Source: DAOUKH01 sp965207995 (GTDB lineage: Bacteria; Chloroflexota; Dehalococcoidia; SHYB01). Taken from it: a stretch of 64,000 bases of DNA. Numbering within the stretch: the first letter of the stretch is position 1; each line of letters opens with the position of its first letter. The stretch covers positions 496,001 to 560,000 of the forward strand of contig CBDBNG010000001.1 in NCBI GenBank assembly GCA_965207995.1. Direction: 5' to 3'. The notes beneath the pieces were generated by a model. That model did not search any database and was not told the DNA's origin. It saw only the letters and a program-made list of their open reading frames with translations. The position numbers and the translations under genes were made by a program. Positions 16,217 through 24,544 of the stretch are shown piece after piece.

Positions 16217-16732
16217 TTGATCGCGGGCCTGACCGGCGGGTCGATCGCGGCCGTGGCGGCAGCGCTCGTCTCGCTGCCGCTGCGCTCCCCCGACGACGCC
16301 TTTTTCAACACCGCCAGCGTCGTCATCGCCTCGCTGATCGCCGGGCTCGCCGCCGGGGCGGTGTGGCGGGCGACGGCCAAGTCGAAGCGCCGCCTGAGCG
16401 TCTTCGCCGCCGTGTGGACGGCGGCCTTCGGCGTCGTCGCGCTCCTGTCCTGGGCCGGCGAGACGCAGTTGGAGCGGTTCGTCGCCTTCACCGTGCCCCT
16501 GGCCGCCACCGTCTTCGCGCTGACCGGGCCGATTACCGTCCTGCTCTCCGATTCCCCCGCCGTCCGGAAGCCGTGGCTGCCCGCCGCGGCGCTCGCCGTC
16601 GCCCTAGCGGTCGGATTCTCCCTCGCCGGTCAGGGCGACGCCGAGAGCGGGCGGCTGGAGCTTCCCCCGCGCGCCGGCCTCGCCGCACCGCGCAAGGCGT
16701 ATCCTATAGGCCCCGGAGGTCCTTCCTCATGA
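16217..16732 (+). CDS. Small integral membrane protein, unknown function
   Basis: 171 residues from TTG 16217, chosen because GGAGGGA lies 6 nt upstream; ATG 16202 and GTG 16178 are in-frame alternatives. It has about four to five hydrophobic segments rich in Ala/Val/Leu (for example LIAGLTGGSIAAVAAALVSL, then TASVVIASLIAGLAAGAVW, then PLAATVFALTGPITVLL). I recognise no family. Its stop TGA overlaps the ATG of the next gene (ATGA), so the two are translationally coupled and the membrane protein may work with the YceI-like lipoprotein. Confidence 0.6.
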   Translation: MIAGLTGGSIAAVAAALVSLPLRSPDDAFFNTASVVIASLIAGLAAGAVWRATAKSKRRLSVFAAVWTAAFGVVALLSWAGETQLERFVAFTVPLAATVFALTGPITVLLSDSPAVRKPWLPAAALAVALAVGFSLAGQGDAESGRLELPPRAGLAAPRKAYPIGPGGPSS

Positions 16733-17628
16733 ACCCACGGAACTCATTGAGATGGTGCGCAGCAGTCTTCGCGCTGTCCGCGGCGCTTGTCCTGATCGTC
16801 GCCGCCTGCCATCCCGACGGTGCCGATGACCCGACACCAGTCCCCACCGAAGCGCCGCCCGCGGCAACCGCACCGCCGCAGCCGACACCGACTCCGACGC
16901 CCGCGCCCGTCGGCCCCACCGGGACGATGGGCGCAACTGGAGGAGCCGCGGCCCTGCCGCCCTCGACGCCGTCCGCTCCGACAGCCACGGCCGTGCCGCC
17001 CACCGCCACGCCCACGCCCATGCCGCCACCGCCGACGGCCACGACGGCCCCGCCTACCGCTACGACTGCCCCGGCGGAACCCGAACCCGCCACCGACCGG
17101 GCCATCGGCGAGGTCGAGGGCGTCACCTTCCTGGTCGGCATGGGCTCGGAAGCGACCTTCACCGTGAACGAGAAACTGGCAAGTCTGTCCTTGCCCAACG
17201 ACGCCGTGATGCGCACCGGCGCCCTCGCCGGCGAGGTCCATTTCGACGGCCGCCCTTCCGTCATCACCATCGACCTGCACCAGCTCAGCAGCGACCAGGC
17301 GCGCCGCGACCGCTTCGTGCGCGAGCGCATGTTCCCCAACGACCCCATCGCCACCTTCATCCTCCCCGACGCGGGCCCGCTCCCCAACGAGTTCACCTCC
17401 GGCGAAACCGCCACGGGAGAAATCACGGGCGAGCTCGAGATCAAGGGCTTCAAGGCGCCGATCACCTTCGAGATCGAGGCGCGGGACGACGGCGACGTGG
17501 TCTACATCCTCGGCCGCACCATCTTCACCTGGGACCAGCTCGACATCCCTCCCCCCAACCTCCCCTTCGTCCAGGTCAAAGACGACGTGCACGTGGAGAT
17601 CCTCATCGCCGCGAGACCGGCGGCGTAA
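16729..17628 (+). CDS. YceI-like domain lipoprotein
   Basis: 299 residues from ATG 16729, with GGAGGT upstream; the start overlaps the previous stop. A signal sequence ends in VAA-C (Cys ~27), predicting a lipoprotein. A Pro/Thr/Ala-rich linker (to ~residue 115) leads into a C-terminal YceI-like lipocalin domain with ATFTVNEKLA, GEVHFDGRPSVITIDLHQLSSD, the R-x-x-F-V-R-E segment, FPNDPIATFI and GELEIKGFKAPITFEIEA. YceI domains bind isoprenoid-type lipids in the periplasm or outside the membrane. The ligand here is unknown. Confidence 0.85.
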   Translation: MNPRNSLRWCAAVFALSAALVLIVAACHPDGADDPTPVPTEAPPAATAPPQPTPTPTPAPVGPTGTMGATGGAAALPPSTPSAPTATAVPPTATPTPMPPPPTATTAPPTATTAPAEPEPATDRAIGEVEGVTFLVGMGSEATFTVNEKLASLSLPNDAVMRTGALAGEVHFDGRPSVITIDLHQLSSDQARRDRFVRERMFPNDPIATFILPDAGPLPNEFTSGETATGEITGELEIKGFKAPITFEIEARDDGDVVYILGRTIFTWDQLDIPPPNLPFVQVKDDVHVEILIAARPAA

Positions 17629-17830
17629 GGGGAGCACCTGAAGCCTCTCCCCCTCCGGGGGAGATTGAGAGAGGGCACGGGCCGCCGGGCGCGTCGGCGG
17701 GGTAAGGCCGGGGCTCTCGCCTCTTCTCCCCACGAGAGAAGATTGAGATGAGGGGCCCCGCCATCCGCCGCCACCGGCGATCGACGTCCGCCGCCCTCCC
17801 CTGTAGGGGCGATTCGCGAATCACCCTTCC
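17629..17830. repeat. Mosaic intergenic repeat cluster R5
   Basis: Occupies most of the 305-bp gap 17629-17933. Modules are GGGGAGCACCTGAAGCCTCT with the CCCCCTCCGGGGG hairpin, CACGGGCCGCCGGGCGCGTC, CTCTTCTCCCCACGAGAGAAG with ATTGAGATGAGGGGCCCC, and CCCCTGTAGGGGCGATTCGC with GAATCACCC. The rest of the gap up to 17933 is promoter-like (CATGATAGGCTAG near 17873). Confidence 0.65.
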
Positions 17831-17933
17831 CCCTCATGGAAGCCTTCAAGAGTCGTGAGGGCTTCACAACCGCATGATAGGCTAGCGCGGGAAAGATGGC
17901 TGGAAGAACGACCGCCCAGAATGAGAACATCCG

Positions 17934-19085
17934 ATGAGGGTCCTGTTGACCCTCATGTTCAGCGGTCTCCTGGCCGTCCTGGCGGCCTGCGAAGGCTCGC
18001 CGACCACACCCACGGCCACGCCGCTGCCTACGGCCGCGCCCACGGCCACCGATGACCCTGCCGACTGGCTGGATGCTGCCACCGCCGTAGCGGTCGGCGA
18101 GCCTGTCGCCGGGGTGGTCGACTACCCTTTCGAGGGCGACGTCTTTTCCTTCAACGCCCAAGCAGGGGCGACCTACGAGATCACCGTCGTCAAGAACGAC
18201 GACACACAGTGGAGTGTCGTCGCTGCCATATACGACGATGAAAGGTATCAACTGGCCGAAGGCTACAGCGACGGGATCTACAGCCCGGCACGGACTGCTC
18301 GCATCGTCTGGGGAGCGCCGGAGACCAGCACCTTCTACGTGCAGGCCCATGGCTTTGACGAGGGCACCGGCCCCTACACACTCACCGTTTCGCAGCTGGC
18401 CGACGACCACGCCAACCGTCTTGAATTCGCTTCCCCCGTAGCGGTCAGCGAGCCCGTCGACGGGGTGAACGAGGTCGTCGGTGACGTCGACTACTTCTCC
18501 TTTGAGGCGGTCATCGAGCAGACCTACGTGGTTGACTTCACACATGACATGACGAGGGACATGTGGGCGTTGGTCTTTGATGCCGACGGGGAAGTCGCCG
18601 CTGTCACGCGGGTTCAAGACCCTGGCCTCCGCCCCAGACTTGTCGAAGCCGGTTACATCTGGTGGCCCATCGGCTTTCGAGCTTCCGAGTCCGGCACCTT
18701 CTACGTCGAGGTCGCACACAGATGGGACGCCGGCCCCTACACACTGCTTATCTCGGAAGTGAACGATGACCATGCCAACCATCACGAATCGGCGACGCCT
18801 CTAAGGGTCGGCAAGTCCGTCGAGGGACGGCTCAACTACGACGGCGACATCGACCACTTTTCATTTGAGGCGTCCGCCGGGCTGACCTACGAGACCGTCG
18901 TGAGCCTCGGCACGTTAGTCGACGCCCAGACAGAGGTCTACGAGGCTGCCGGGAGGGAATGGTCCTGGAGTGACACGGCCGGGAAGCCGGCCGTCATCCT
19001 GGCGACGGAGTCCGGCGCCGTCTTCGTCGAGGTCTCGTCCTACGACGGAGTCGGTTCCTACACCATCACCGTGGAGGTTCGGTAG
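17934..19085 (+). CDS. Lipoprotein with three PPC-type beta domains
   Basis: 383 residues from ATG 17934. A short signal ends in LAA-C (Cys 19), predicting a lipoprotein, followed by a Thr/Pro/Ala linker. Three repeats follow, starting near residues 40, 155 and 275, each of the form (DDHAN)...A-x-x-V-x-V-GEPVAG-V-x-Y-x-x-D-x-D-x-F-S-F-E and ending ...TFYVEV...GPYTLTVS. This is the pre-peptidase C-terminal (PPC) fold, found as secretion or binding modules on extracellular proteins. No catalytic domain is present, so it is a stand-alone surface binding lipoprotein of unknown ligand. Confidence 0.8.
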   Translation: MRVLLTLMFSGLLAVLAACEGSPTTPTATPLPTAAPTATDDPADWLDAATAVAVGEPVAGVVDYPFEGDVFSFNAQAGATYEITVVKNDDTQWSVVAAIYDDERYQLAEGYSDGIYSPARTARIVWGAPETSTFYVQAHGFDEGTGPYTLTVSQLADDHANRLEFASPVAVSEPVDGVNEVVGDVDYFSFEAVIEQTYVVDFTHDMTRDMWALVFDADGEVAAVTRVQDPGLRPRLVEAGYIWWPIGFRASESGTFYVEVAHRWDAGPYTLLISEVNDDHANHHESATPLRVGKSVEGRLNYDGDIDHFSFEASAGLTYETVVSLGTLVDAQTEVYEAAGREWSWSDTAGKPAVILATESGAVFVEVSSYDGVGSYTITVEVR

Positions 19086-19103
19086 GGACCCGAGGTACAC
19101 GAC

Positions 19104-19290
19104 CCCGGGGCGCGTCGGAGGGGCAGGCGGCCCCTCATTACCGCCGAAGGCCACCCGGCGCCGTTTCCCTCCCCTGTAGGGGCGCGTCGCGACGCGCCCG
19201 GACCCCACCACCGCCAATGCCCCTGGACGCCCACCACCCGCAGGGGCGACCCTTGTGGTCGCCCGCGCCTTCGTGGGCGCGCCCATGTCA
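19104..19290. repeat. Mosaic intergenic repeat cluster R6
   Basis: The 350-bp gap 19086-19435 holds GGGGCGCGTCGGAGGGG, CCCTGTAGGGGCGCGTCGCG with ACGCGCCC, and GGGGCGACCCTTGTGGTCGCC. The last two are sequence variants of the palindromic CTGTAGGGGCGATTC module seen at 3355, 9043 and 17808. Confidence 0.6.
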
Positions 19291-19299
19291 AAAAACGCT

Positions 19300-19400
19300 C
19301 ACGCGCGTTAATAGCGCTCACGACGCTCACGACGCAACAGAGAAGGCGCGCTCACCACGCTCACGGCGCTCACGAGCGCCAACAGAGAAGACCGCTCACT
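19300..19400. repeat. Degenerate tandem repeat of GCTCACGRC units
   Basis: Two ~34-bp higher-order copies are visible: CGCTCACGACGCTCACGACG followed by CAACAGAGAAG (about 19313-19344), and CGCTCACGGCGCTCACGAGC followed by GCCAACAGAGAAG (about 19357-19391). Single GCTCAC units flank them. Spacing is too short and regular for CRISPR. Function is unknown. Confidence 0.6.
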
Positions 19401-19435
19401 ATGAGCACGTCTTCCGCGGGCCGCGGACCGCCGGC

Positions 19436-20488
19436 CTAAAATCCCCAGATGCGGGCGGCGTTGTTGGTGACGATGTCGAGGACGTCGCCCTCGGGGACGC
19501 CGGCCATCTGGCGCTCGATGGCCTCGCGGGAGTGGGGCCAGGTGCCCTCGTCGTGGGGGTAGTCGTTGCCCCAGAGCAGCGGGAAGTTGCCGGTGAACCC
19601 CCGGGCCGCGACGGCGACGGGGTCGTCCTGGAAGGTGGCGTGCGCCTGGCGCTTCAGATAGAAGCTCGGCAGCTCCTTCAGTTTCACGCTCGCCATGTAG
19701 TTGAGGTCGGTGTAGCCCTCGTCGAGGACGTTCATCAGCCAGGCCATCCAGCCGCCGCCGCACTCGACGGCGGTCCAGTGCGCGTCGGGGAAGCGCTCCA
19801 TCACGCCCGACATGACGAGCAGGGCGTGGGTCTGGAGGGCGCTGCCGCATGAGGTCGCGTAGTTGACCAGGCCGGAGCCGGGGCCCTGGTAGAAGATCAT
19901 GTCGTAGCCCGTGCCGTTGTGGAAGCTCATCGGCATGCCGAGCTCGACGGCGGTCGACCACACGACGTCGTAGTCGGGGTAGTTGTAGGGCAGGTGCTCG
20001 ACCTTGAGCGGGATCATCGCCGCCCTGATGCCGAGCGTGGCGATGCGGCGCATCTCGTCGGCCGCGGCGCGCGGGCTGTACATGGGAATCATCCCCGGCG
20101 GGCGGAAGCGTTCCGAGGTCTGCGCGTAGGTCTCGGCGACGTAGTCGTTGTAGACCCGCATGCACGCCTCGCCGAGCTCGGCGTCATCGATCTTCCAGAG
20201 GTGGAGGCCGGTGGTGGGGTACATGACCTCGCCGTAGATGGCGTCGATGTCCATGTTCGCCAGACGCTCTTGCGGGTCGACGGCGGCGGCACGGCGCTCC
20301 CGGTCTTCCTTCGACCGCTTGCTCCACCCCAGGCGGTGCCCCTCGATGATGAGGCGCTGCATGCCGTCCTCGCCCTGTTCGTGGCGGGGAGCGCGGTCCC
20401 GAAGATGGGCGGGCAGGCGGGTCAGCCAGAGGTCTTCGGGCTCCTCGACGTGGGAGTCCGCCGATATCAGCCCTCTGCCGAAGTCCAT
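19436..20488 (-). CDS. Amidohydrolase-2 family metal-dependent hydrolase
   Basis: 350 residues from ATG 20488, preceded by GAGGAGGTGCGGCC. ISADSHVEEPEDLWLTRLP (D-x-H motif), the middle SFHNGTGYDMIFYQGPG and C-terminal LLWGNDYPHDEGTWPHSREAI (NDYPH) give a complete amidohydrolase-2 metal site. It is the first of a run of four minus-strand genes in reading order 23259 to 19436 that includes two more amidohydrolases and an LLM oxidoreductase, probably one catabolic operon. The substrate is unknown. Confidence 0.88.
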   Translation of the reverse strand: MDFGRGLISADSHVEEPEDLWLTRLPAHLRDRAPRHEQGEDGMQRLIIEGHRLGWSKRSKEDRERRAAAVDPQERLANMDIDAIYGEVMYPTTGLHLWKIDDAELGEACMRVYNDYVAETYAQTSERFRPPGMIPMYSPRAAADEMRRIATLGIRAAMIPLKVEHLPYNYPDYDVVWSTAVELGMPMSFHNGTGYDMIFYQGPGSGLVNYATSCGSALQTHALLVMSGVMERFPDAHWTAVECGGGWMAWLMNVLDEGYTDLNYMASVKLKELPSFYLKRQAHATFQDDPVAVAARGFTGNFPLLWGNDYPHDEGTWPHSREAIERQMAGVPEGDVLDIVTNNAARIWGF

Positions 20489-20514
20489 GGCCGCACCTCC
20501 TCGTGCGCCGCGGG

Positions 20515-21444
20515 CTAGGCCACGGCGGGAGCGATCTCCTTGGCGACGATCTCGGTGACCTCCAGCTGGCGTTGCAGGTCGGCCCCGCGGGGGCGGATAC
20601 CGATGGCGACATCCTCGATACCGAGCGCCTTGTAGGTCGACATCTCCTCGATCACCTGCTCGACGCTGCCGGTGATGGGTAGCCGGCGCTCCTCCGGCAC
20701 CAGGGGCTTCTCGGTCAGGCGCAGCGACTGGCGGATCGAGAGGGTGACCGTGGCGGGGTCACGGTCCTCTTCGTCACAGATGCGCTTGAACTGCTCGACC
20801 TGCTCCGCGAGCTCGTCGGGCGTCGCGTCGATGAGATGCAGGCCGTCGCCGAGCCGCGCCGCCCGCCGCATGGCAAAGGTCGTATTGCCGCCAACCCACT
20901 GCGGAATGGTCTGCTCAGGACGGGGGAAGAGGCTCATGTCTTTAATGTGATAGTGCTCGCCCCGGAAGTCGGCATAGTCCTGCTCCCAGACGGCGCGGAA
21001 GTAGCGCATCTGCTCGTCGGTCATCGCGCCGCGCTTGCGGTAGTTTATGTCGAGCGCGTCGAACTCCTCGGGGATCCAACCGACGCCGACTCCCAGAATA
21101 ACCCGCCCTCCTGAAAGCACCTGCATCGAGCCTAGCTGCTTGGCAGTCACCAGCGGATGGCGGTAAGGAAGGATGAGGACGCTGACTCCAACTCTGACGC
21201 GTTTCGTGCGACCGATGACCGCGGCCATGACGGTGAGCGGGTCAATCACCTTGCTCGACGCGTCGATGAAGCCGGGGCCGCCGCGCGCGTAGGGGTAGGG
21301 CAGCTTGGGGTTCTTTGGGAAGGCGAGGTGGTCGCCGGTCCAGACGCTCCCCAACCCGAACTCCTCGACGGCGTCGGCGAGCCCGAAGATGGTCTCCGGA
21401 GCGGCGGCGGGGCCGATGTTGGGGAGGGCGATGCCGAAGTTCAT
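20515..21444 (-). CDS. LLM-class flavin (probably F420-dependent) oxidoreductase
   Basis: 309 residues from ATG 21444. MNFGIALPNIGPAAAPETIFGLADAVEEFGLGSVWTGDHLAFP, the RVRVGVSVLILPYRHPLVTAKQLGSMQVLSGGRVILGVGVGW core and the PQWVGGNTTFAMRRAARLGDGLHLI segment define the luciferase-like TIM barrel. The LGVGVGW and HP motifs are typical of F420-dependent members, which reduce or oxidise alcohols, enones or unsaturated substrates. Cofactor preference is inferred. It lies 26 nt upstream of the amidohydrolase at 19436-20488, consistent with one operon. Confidence 0.88.
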   Translation of the reverse strand: MNFGIALPNIGPAAAPETIFGLADAVEEFGLGSVWTGDHLAFPKNPKLPYPYARGGPGFIDASSKVIDPLTVMAAVIGRTKRVRVGVSVLILPYRHPLVTAKQLGSMQVLSGGRVILGVGVGWIPEEFDALDINYRKRGAMTDEQMRYFRAVWEQDYADFRGEHYHIKDMSLFPRPEQTIPQWVGGNTTFAMRRAARLGDGLHLIDATPDELAEQVEQFKRICDEEDRDPATVTLSIRQSLRLTEKPLVPEERRLPITGSVEQVIEEMSTYKALGIEDVAIGIRPRGADLQRQLEVTEIVAKEIAPAVA

Positions 21445-21463
21445 GGGGGCGACCTCTCTGAGT

Positions 21464-22360
21464 CTAGCGGGTCAGGTGGAGGAAGTTGTCGTGGCCGACG
21501 AGTTGGCGCTCCCCAGCGGTGAGGGGCAGCTTCTCGAACACGTCCAGGGCCGTGCCGGTCTTGCCGAGGGGGAAGTTCGAGCCGAAGAGGATACGCTCCG
21601 GCCCGGCCTCGCGGACGATGCGGACCAGCGCCTCGGCCTCCTCCCGGCCGTCGGCGACGTGGTCGAAGCGGAGGGAGAGGTCGGCGCAGACGTCGGGGTG
21701 CCCGTCCATGGCGTCGAGCAGCTCGGCGAGGCCGGCGTCGGAGTGCTTGGGCTGGTAGGCGGCGTGCGCCATGATGATCCGCGTCTTGGGAAACTGCCGG
21801 TAGAGGCCGGCGAACCAGCGGGGCTGGGCCCACTCCGCCGCGCCGGAGGCTAGGACGATGGGCAGCCCCTGCTCCTGGCAGTAATCGAAGATCGGGACGT
21901 AGCGCGGATCGTCGCCGCGCAATTGCATGTTCACCGGGGCCATTTTCACCCCGATTGCACCGTCAGACACCCAGCGCTCCACCCCTTCCAGGGCCTGGCG
22001 CTCAGTCATGCGGACGAGGTCGACGCCGCAGAAGTAGCTGAAGCCGGGGCGCTCCTTGGTCACGCTCGCCGTCCAGCGGTTGTAGGCGTCGACGCGCGCC
22101 AGGTAAGCGTCGAGCGCCTCCTGCTCGGCGGCGGCCCGCTCGGGGACGTCGTCGGGAATCGCGGCGAGGTCGGCGTTCAGCCACATCACCGTAGGCAGGA
22201 AGACGATGTTGGTGTGGACGATGGGCGTGCCCTTGCGCGACTCCACCAACTCCTCGATCGTCCCCACCGGATCGGCGTCCGGCATCCGGACGTGGGTCAT
22301 GAACTCGCGCGCGTCCGCCTCGTTGGCGAACGTGTGCACGTGGCAGTCGATCAAGTCCAC
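21464..22360 (-). CDS. Amidohydrolase-2 family protein with canonical HxH
   Basis: 298 residues from ATG 22360. LIDCHVHTFANEADAREFM carries the standard H-x-H first metal motif. IIMAHAAYQP supplies the middle His and RILFGSNFPLGKTGTALDV is at the place of the SDFPH motif, with Asn and Leu replacing Asp and His. The GVERWVSDGAIGVKM segment is the strand that often holds a metal-bridging residue. Being ~90 residues shorter than the 6-8 kb paralogues, it belongs to a different branch. It lies in the 23259-19436 minus-strand run. Confidence 0.8.
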   Translation of the reverse strand: MDLIDCHVHTFANEADAREFMTHVRMPDADPVGTIEELVESRKGTPIVHTNIVFLPTVMWLNADLAAIPDDVPERAAAEQEALDAYLARVDAYNRWTASVTKERPGFSYFCGVDLVRMTERQALEGVERWVSDGAIGVKMAPVNMQLRGDDPRYVPIFDYCQEQGLPIVLASGAAEWAQPRWFAGLYRQFPKTRIIMAHAAYQPKHSDAGLAELLDAMDGHPDVCADLSLRFDHVADGREEAEALVRIVREAGPERILFGSNFPLGKTGTALDVFEKLPLTAGERQLVGHDNFLHLTR

Positions 22361-22383
22361 AGCTTTTGACTTCTAGTCTTCCG

Positions 22384-23259
22384 CTAGTCGAGCGAGAAGG
22401 CGGCGATCGCGTTTTCCCGCAGGAACTTGGGCCAGACGTGCTCCCGCAGATCCAGGCCTTCAAGGTCGGACTGCAGCCGTTCGTAGGAGATTCCAGGGTA
22501 GTAGCCGGAGTACATCACCCGGTCGGAGCCCCGCGTGTTGGCGTAGTAGATCACATCTTTTGGGTAATGTTTAGGCGCGAACCCAGAAGTCATGTAGTAG
22601 AGGTTCGGCCACTTGAGCATAAGCTTCACGCACATCGCCTCCCACGGCTCGCCCCCGTGCATCATCACGACCTTGAGCTCGGGGAAGAACCACAGCGGCT
22701 CGTCGAGATAGATCGGGTTCTGGATCTCGCCGGGCACACGCGGGCCAGGAAGGCCGACGGTCATGACGACCGGGAGGTCGAGCTCGATGGCCTTGACGTA
22801 GAGGGGGTAGTAGACCTTGTCGTTGGGCGGCTTCTGCAAGGAGAAGGGCGAGACGTTCAGGGCTTTGATGAGGGGGTTGCCCCGCGCGTAGGCTTCGATC
22901 TTGCGGACCATCTCCATGCCCTCGTCCGGGTCGACGGCGAGCTTGCCGTAGAAGCGGCCGGGGTACGACTCCATGATCTTGAGGTTCTCGTCGACGTCCT
23001 CCTCATGAAGACCGATGATGGCCCGCTCCACGCCGAAGCGGTCCATCATCTCGATGGTCTCGTCTGGGGTGTGGCGTTGGGTCGCGCGGTCAGCGGCCTC
23101 CTGCTTGAAGAGGTGCTGCGAAGGATGGCCGTAGTTGAGGCTATCGGGGTCGCGGAAGAAGCGCACCGCCTTCCCCGCCATGTTGCGAGGCTCGCCCCAC
23201 AGCGGCTCGAGGCTGCAATCGATCGCCGGTATTCCGCGCACGAGGCCCGTCTGCGTCAT
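22384..23259 (-). CDS. Amidohydrolase-2-like protein lacking the usual metal ligands
   Basis: 291 residues from ATG 23259, with CAGGAGGGCGGC upstream. The fold-specific segments ERAIIGLHEEDVDENLKIMESYPGRFYGKLAVDPDEGMEMVRKIE and VVMMHGGEPWEAMCVKLMLKWPNLYYMTSGF match COG2159 amidohydrolases. The first motif reads AIDCSLEPLW, where relatives have D-x-H, and the last reads VMYSGYYPGISYER where relatives have SDYPH. Two metal sites are therefore absent. It may be a metal-independent or non-catalytic member, or bind metal with HGGEP alone. It heads the minus-strand run and is divergent from the SDR gene at 23382. Confidence 0.75.
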   Translation of the reverse strand: MTQTGLVRGIPAIDCSLEPLWGEPRNMAGKAVRFFRDPDSLNYGHPSQHLFKQEAADRATQRHTPDETIEMMDRFGVERAIIGLHEEDVDENLKIMESYPGRFYGKLAVDPDEGMEMVRKIEAYARGNPLIKALNVSPFSLQKPPNDKVYYPLYVKAIELDLPVVMTVGLPGPRVPGEIQNPIYLDEPLWFFPELKVVMMHGGEPWEAMCVKLMLKWPNLYYMTSGFAPKHYPKDVIYYANTRGSDRVMYSGYYPGISYERLQSDLEGLDLREHVWPKFLRENAIAAFSLD

Positions 23260-23381
23260 GCCGCCCTCCTGGGGCCTGCCGGGCCCCTCGCGGGGGATTG
23301 TAGCGCCCAGCGGCAAGCGGCGGGCTCGGTCCGCGAGCGGCGATGGTAGGATGTGGCGGCTCCGCGCTAGGGAACAATGTA

Positions 23382-24173
23382 ATGGACTTCTCGGGCAAGG
23401 TCGTAATGGTAACCGGCTCCAGCCGCGGGCTGGGCAAGGCGCTCGCCATCGAGTTCGCCAAGGTAGGCGCCTCGGTGATCGTGGCGGCGCGCTCGGAGAC
23501 CACGGGCAAGCTGCCGGGCACCATCGGCGAGACGGTGGCCGAGATCGAGGCGCTGGGCGGCACGGCGGCAGCGGTCCGCGCCAACGTCGCCCGCGAGGAG
23601 GACCTCGTCCACCTGGCCGACACGTCGTTGGAACGATTCGGGCGCGTCGACGTGCTGGTCAACAACGCGGGGATCAGCATGCCGTACAACCAGTTGGCGT
23701 GGGAGATTCCGGCCAAGGGCTGGGACCTGGTGACGGCGATCAACATCCGGGCCCCGTTTCGGCTGTCGAGCCTGCTGCTGCCCCAGATGATCGAGCGGGG
23801 CGGCGGCTCCATCGTCAACATCTCATCGGTGGCGGCGGCGAACGACTACTCAGGGGTGCAGGACAGCGACGGTTCGGTGAACAGGGTCAGCGTGGCGTAC
23901 GGGACGAGCAAGGCGGCGCTGGAACGCTTCACGGCGGGTCTTGCCGAGCATGCCAAGGAGTACAACGTCGCGGTGAACGCACTGAGTCCCGGCGCGCCGA
24001 CCTGGTCCGAAGGGTTCGCGGGAAACCTCAGCAAGGCCGATCACTCCCGCTGGCGGTCGCCCTACAAGTACTTCACCAAGGCGGGCCTGTTCCTCGCAGG
24101 CCAAGACGCGAGCGGGATCACCGGGGGCGTCTTCCTCGACCACACTCTATGTCGAGAGCACGGCCTGGTCTGA
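23382..24173 (+). CDS. Short-chain dehydrogenase/reductase
   Basis: 263 residues from ATG 23382 (an upstream GTG-type start at 23343 lies in the promoter). The Rossmann motif VTGSSRGLGKALA (TG-x3-G-x-G), the NNAG strand in VLVNNAGISMPY, and the catalytic Ser in NISSVAAAN with Y-x3-K (YGTSK, after an inserted QDSDGSVNRVSV) are present. The insertion between Ser and Tyr is unusual in length. It is an NAD(P)-dependent oxidoreductase of the classical SDR family. It is divergent from the amidohydrolase operon, and the substrate is unknown. Confidence 0.88.
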   Translation: MDFSGKVVMVTGSSRGLGKALAIEFAKVGASVIVAARSETTGKLPGTIGETVAEIEALGGTAAAVRANVAREEDLVHLADTSLERFGRVDVLVNNAGISMPYNQLAWEIPAKGWDLVTAINIRAPFRLSSLLLPQMIERGGGSIVNISSVAAANDYSGVQDSDGSVNRVSVAYGTSKAALERFTAGLAEHAKEYNVAVNALSPGAPTWSEGFAGNLSKADHSRWRSPYKYFTKAGLFLAGQDASGITGGVFLDHTLCREHGLV

Positions 24174-24182
24174 GGCGCCGCG

Positions 24183-24524
24183 CTACGACAGCTTCTTCAA
24201 AGTGCGCTTCGGTGCGATGAGGTGGAAGCTCTCGAGGATGAGCGCCTCGACCTCGCCCCAGTCCTCGACATCAGTGAGGTCCATGTTGACCCAGCCGTGT
24301 TGGCCGACGTACTTGGCGCGGGTGAAGCGCGGGTCGGCAACGCGGGCGTCGGCGTGGGGCTTTTCCAGCTTCAGGCCAACTGAAGGACTGCCGTCCTCCT
24401 CGCCGTAGCCGGCGAAGATCTTCTCTCCGACGCGGAAGTAGGGCGAGCCCCAGGTCAGGGTCTCCTTGGTGTCGGGCAACGCGAGGCAGATCTCGCGGAG
24501 CCTCTCCAGCGGGTCGTCCGCCAC
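24183..24524 (-). CDS. MmcQ/YjbR family protein
   Basis: 113 residues from ATG 24524. ERLREICLALPDTKETLTWGSPYFRVGEKIFAGYGEED, then GLKLEKPHADARVADPRFTRAKYVGQHGWVNMDL, matches MmcQ/YjbR-like proteins, which adopt a CyaY-like fold and were proposed to bind DNA. The family is usually ~115-120 residues, so it is full length. It is convergent with the SDR gene (9-nt gap) and divergent from the CoA transferase at 24545. Confidence 0.88.
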   Translation of the reverse strand: MADDPLERLREICLALPDTKETLTWGSPYFRVGEKIFAGYGEEDGSPSVGLKLEKPHADARVADPRFTRAKYVGQHGWVNMDLTDVEDWGEVEALILESFHLIAPKRTLKKLS

Positions 24525-24544
24525 GGTCGCGACCTCCGGTCTTC

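Noticed and set aside
19300..19400. Possible CRISPR array
   Set aside because: Repeat units are short and adjacent, with no spacers and no cas genes nearby.
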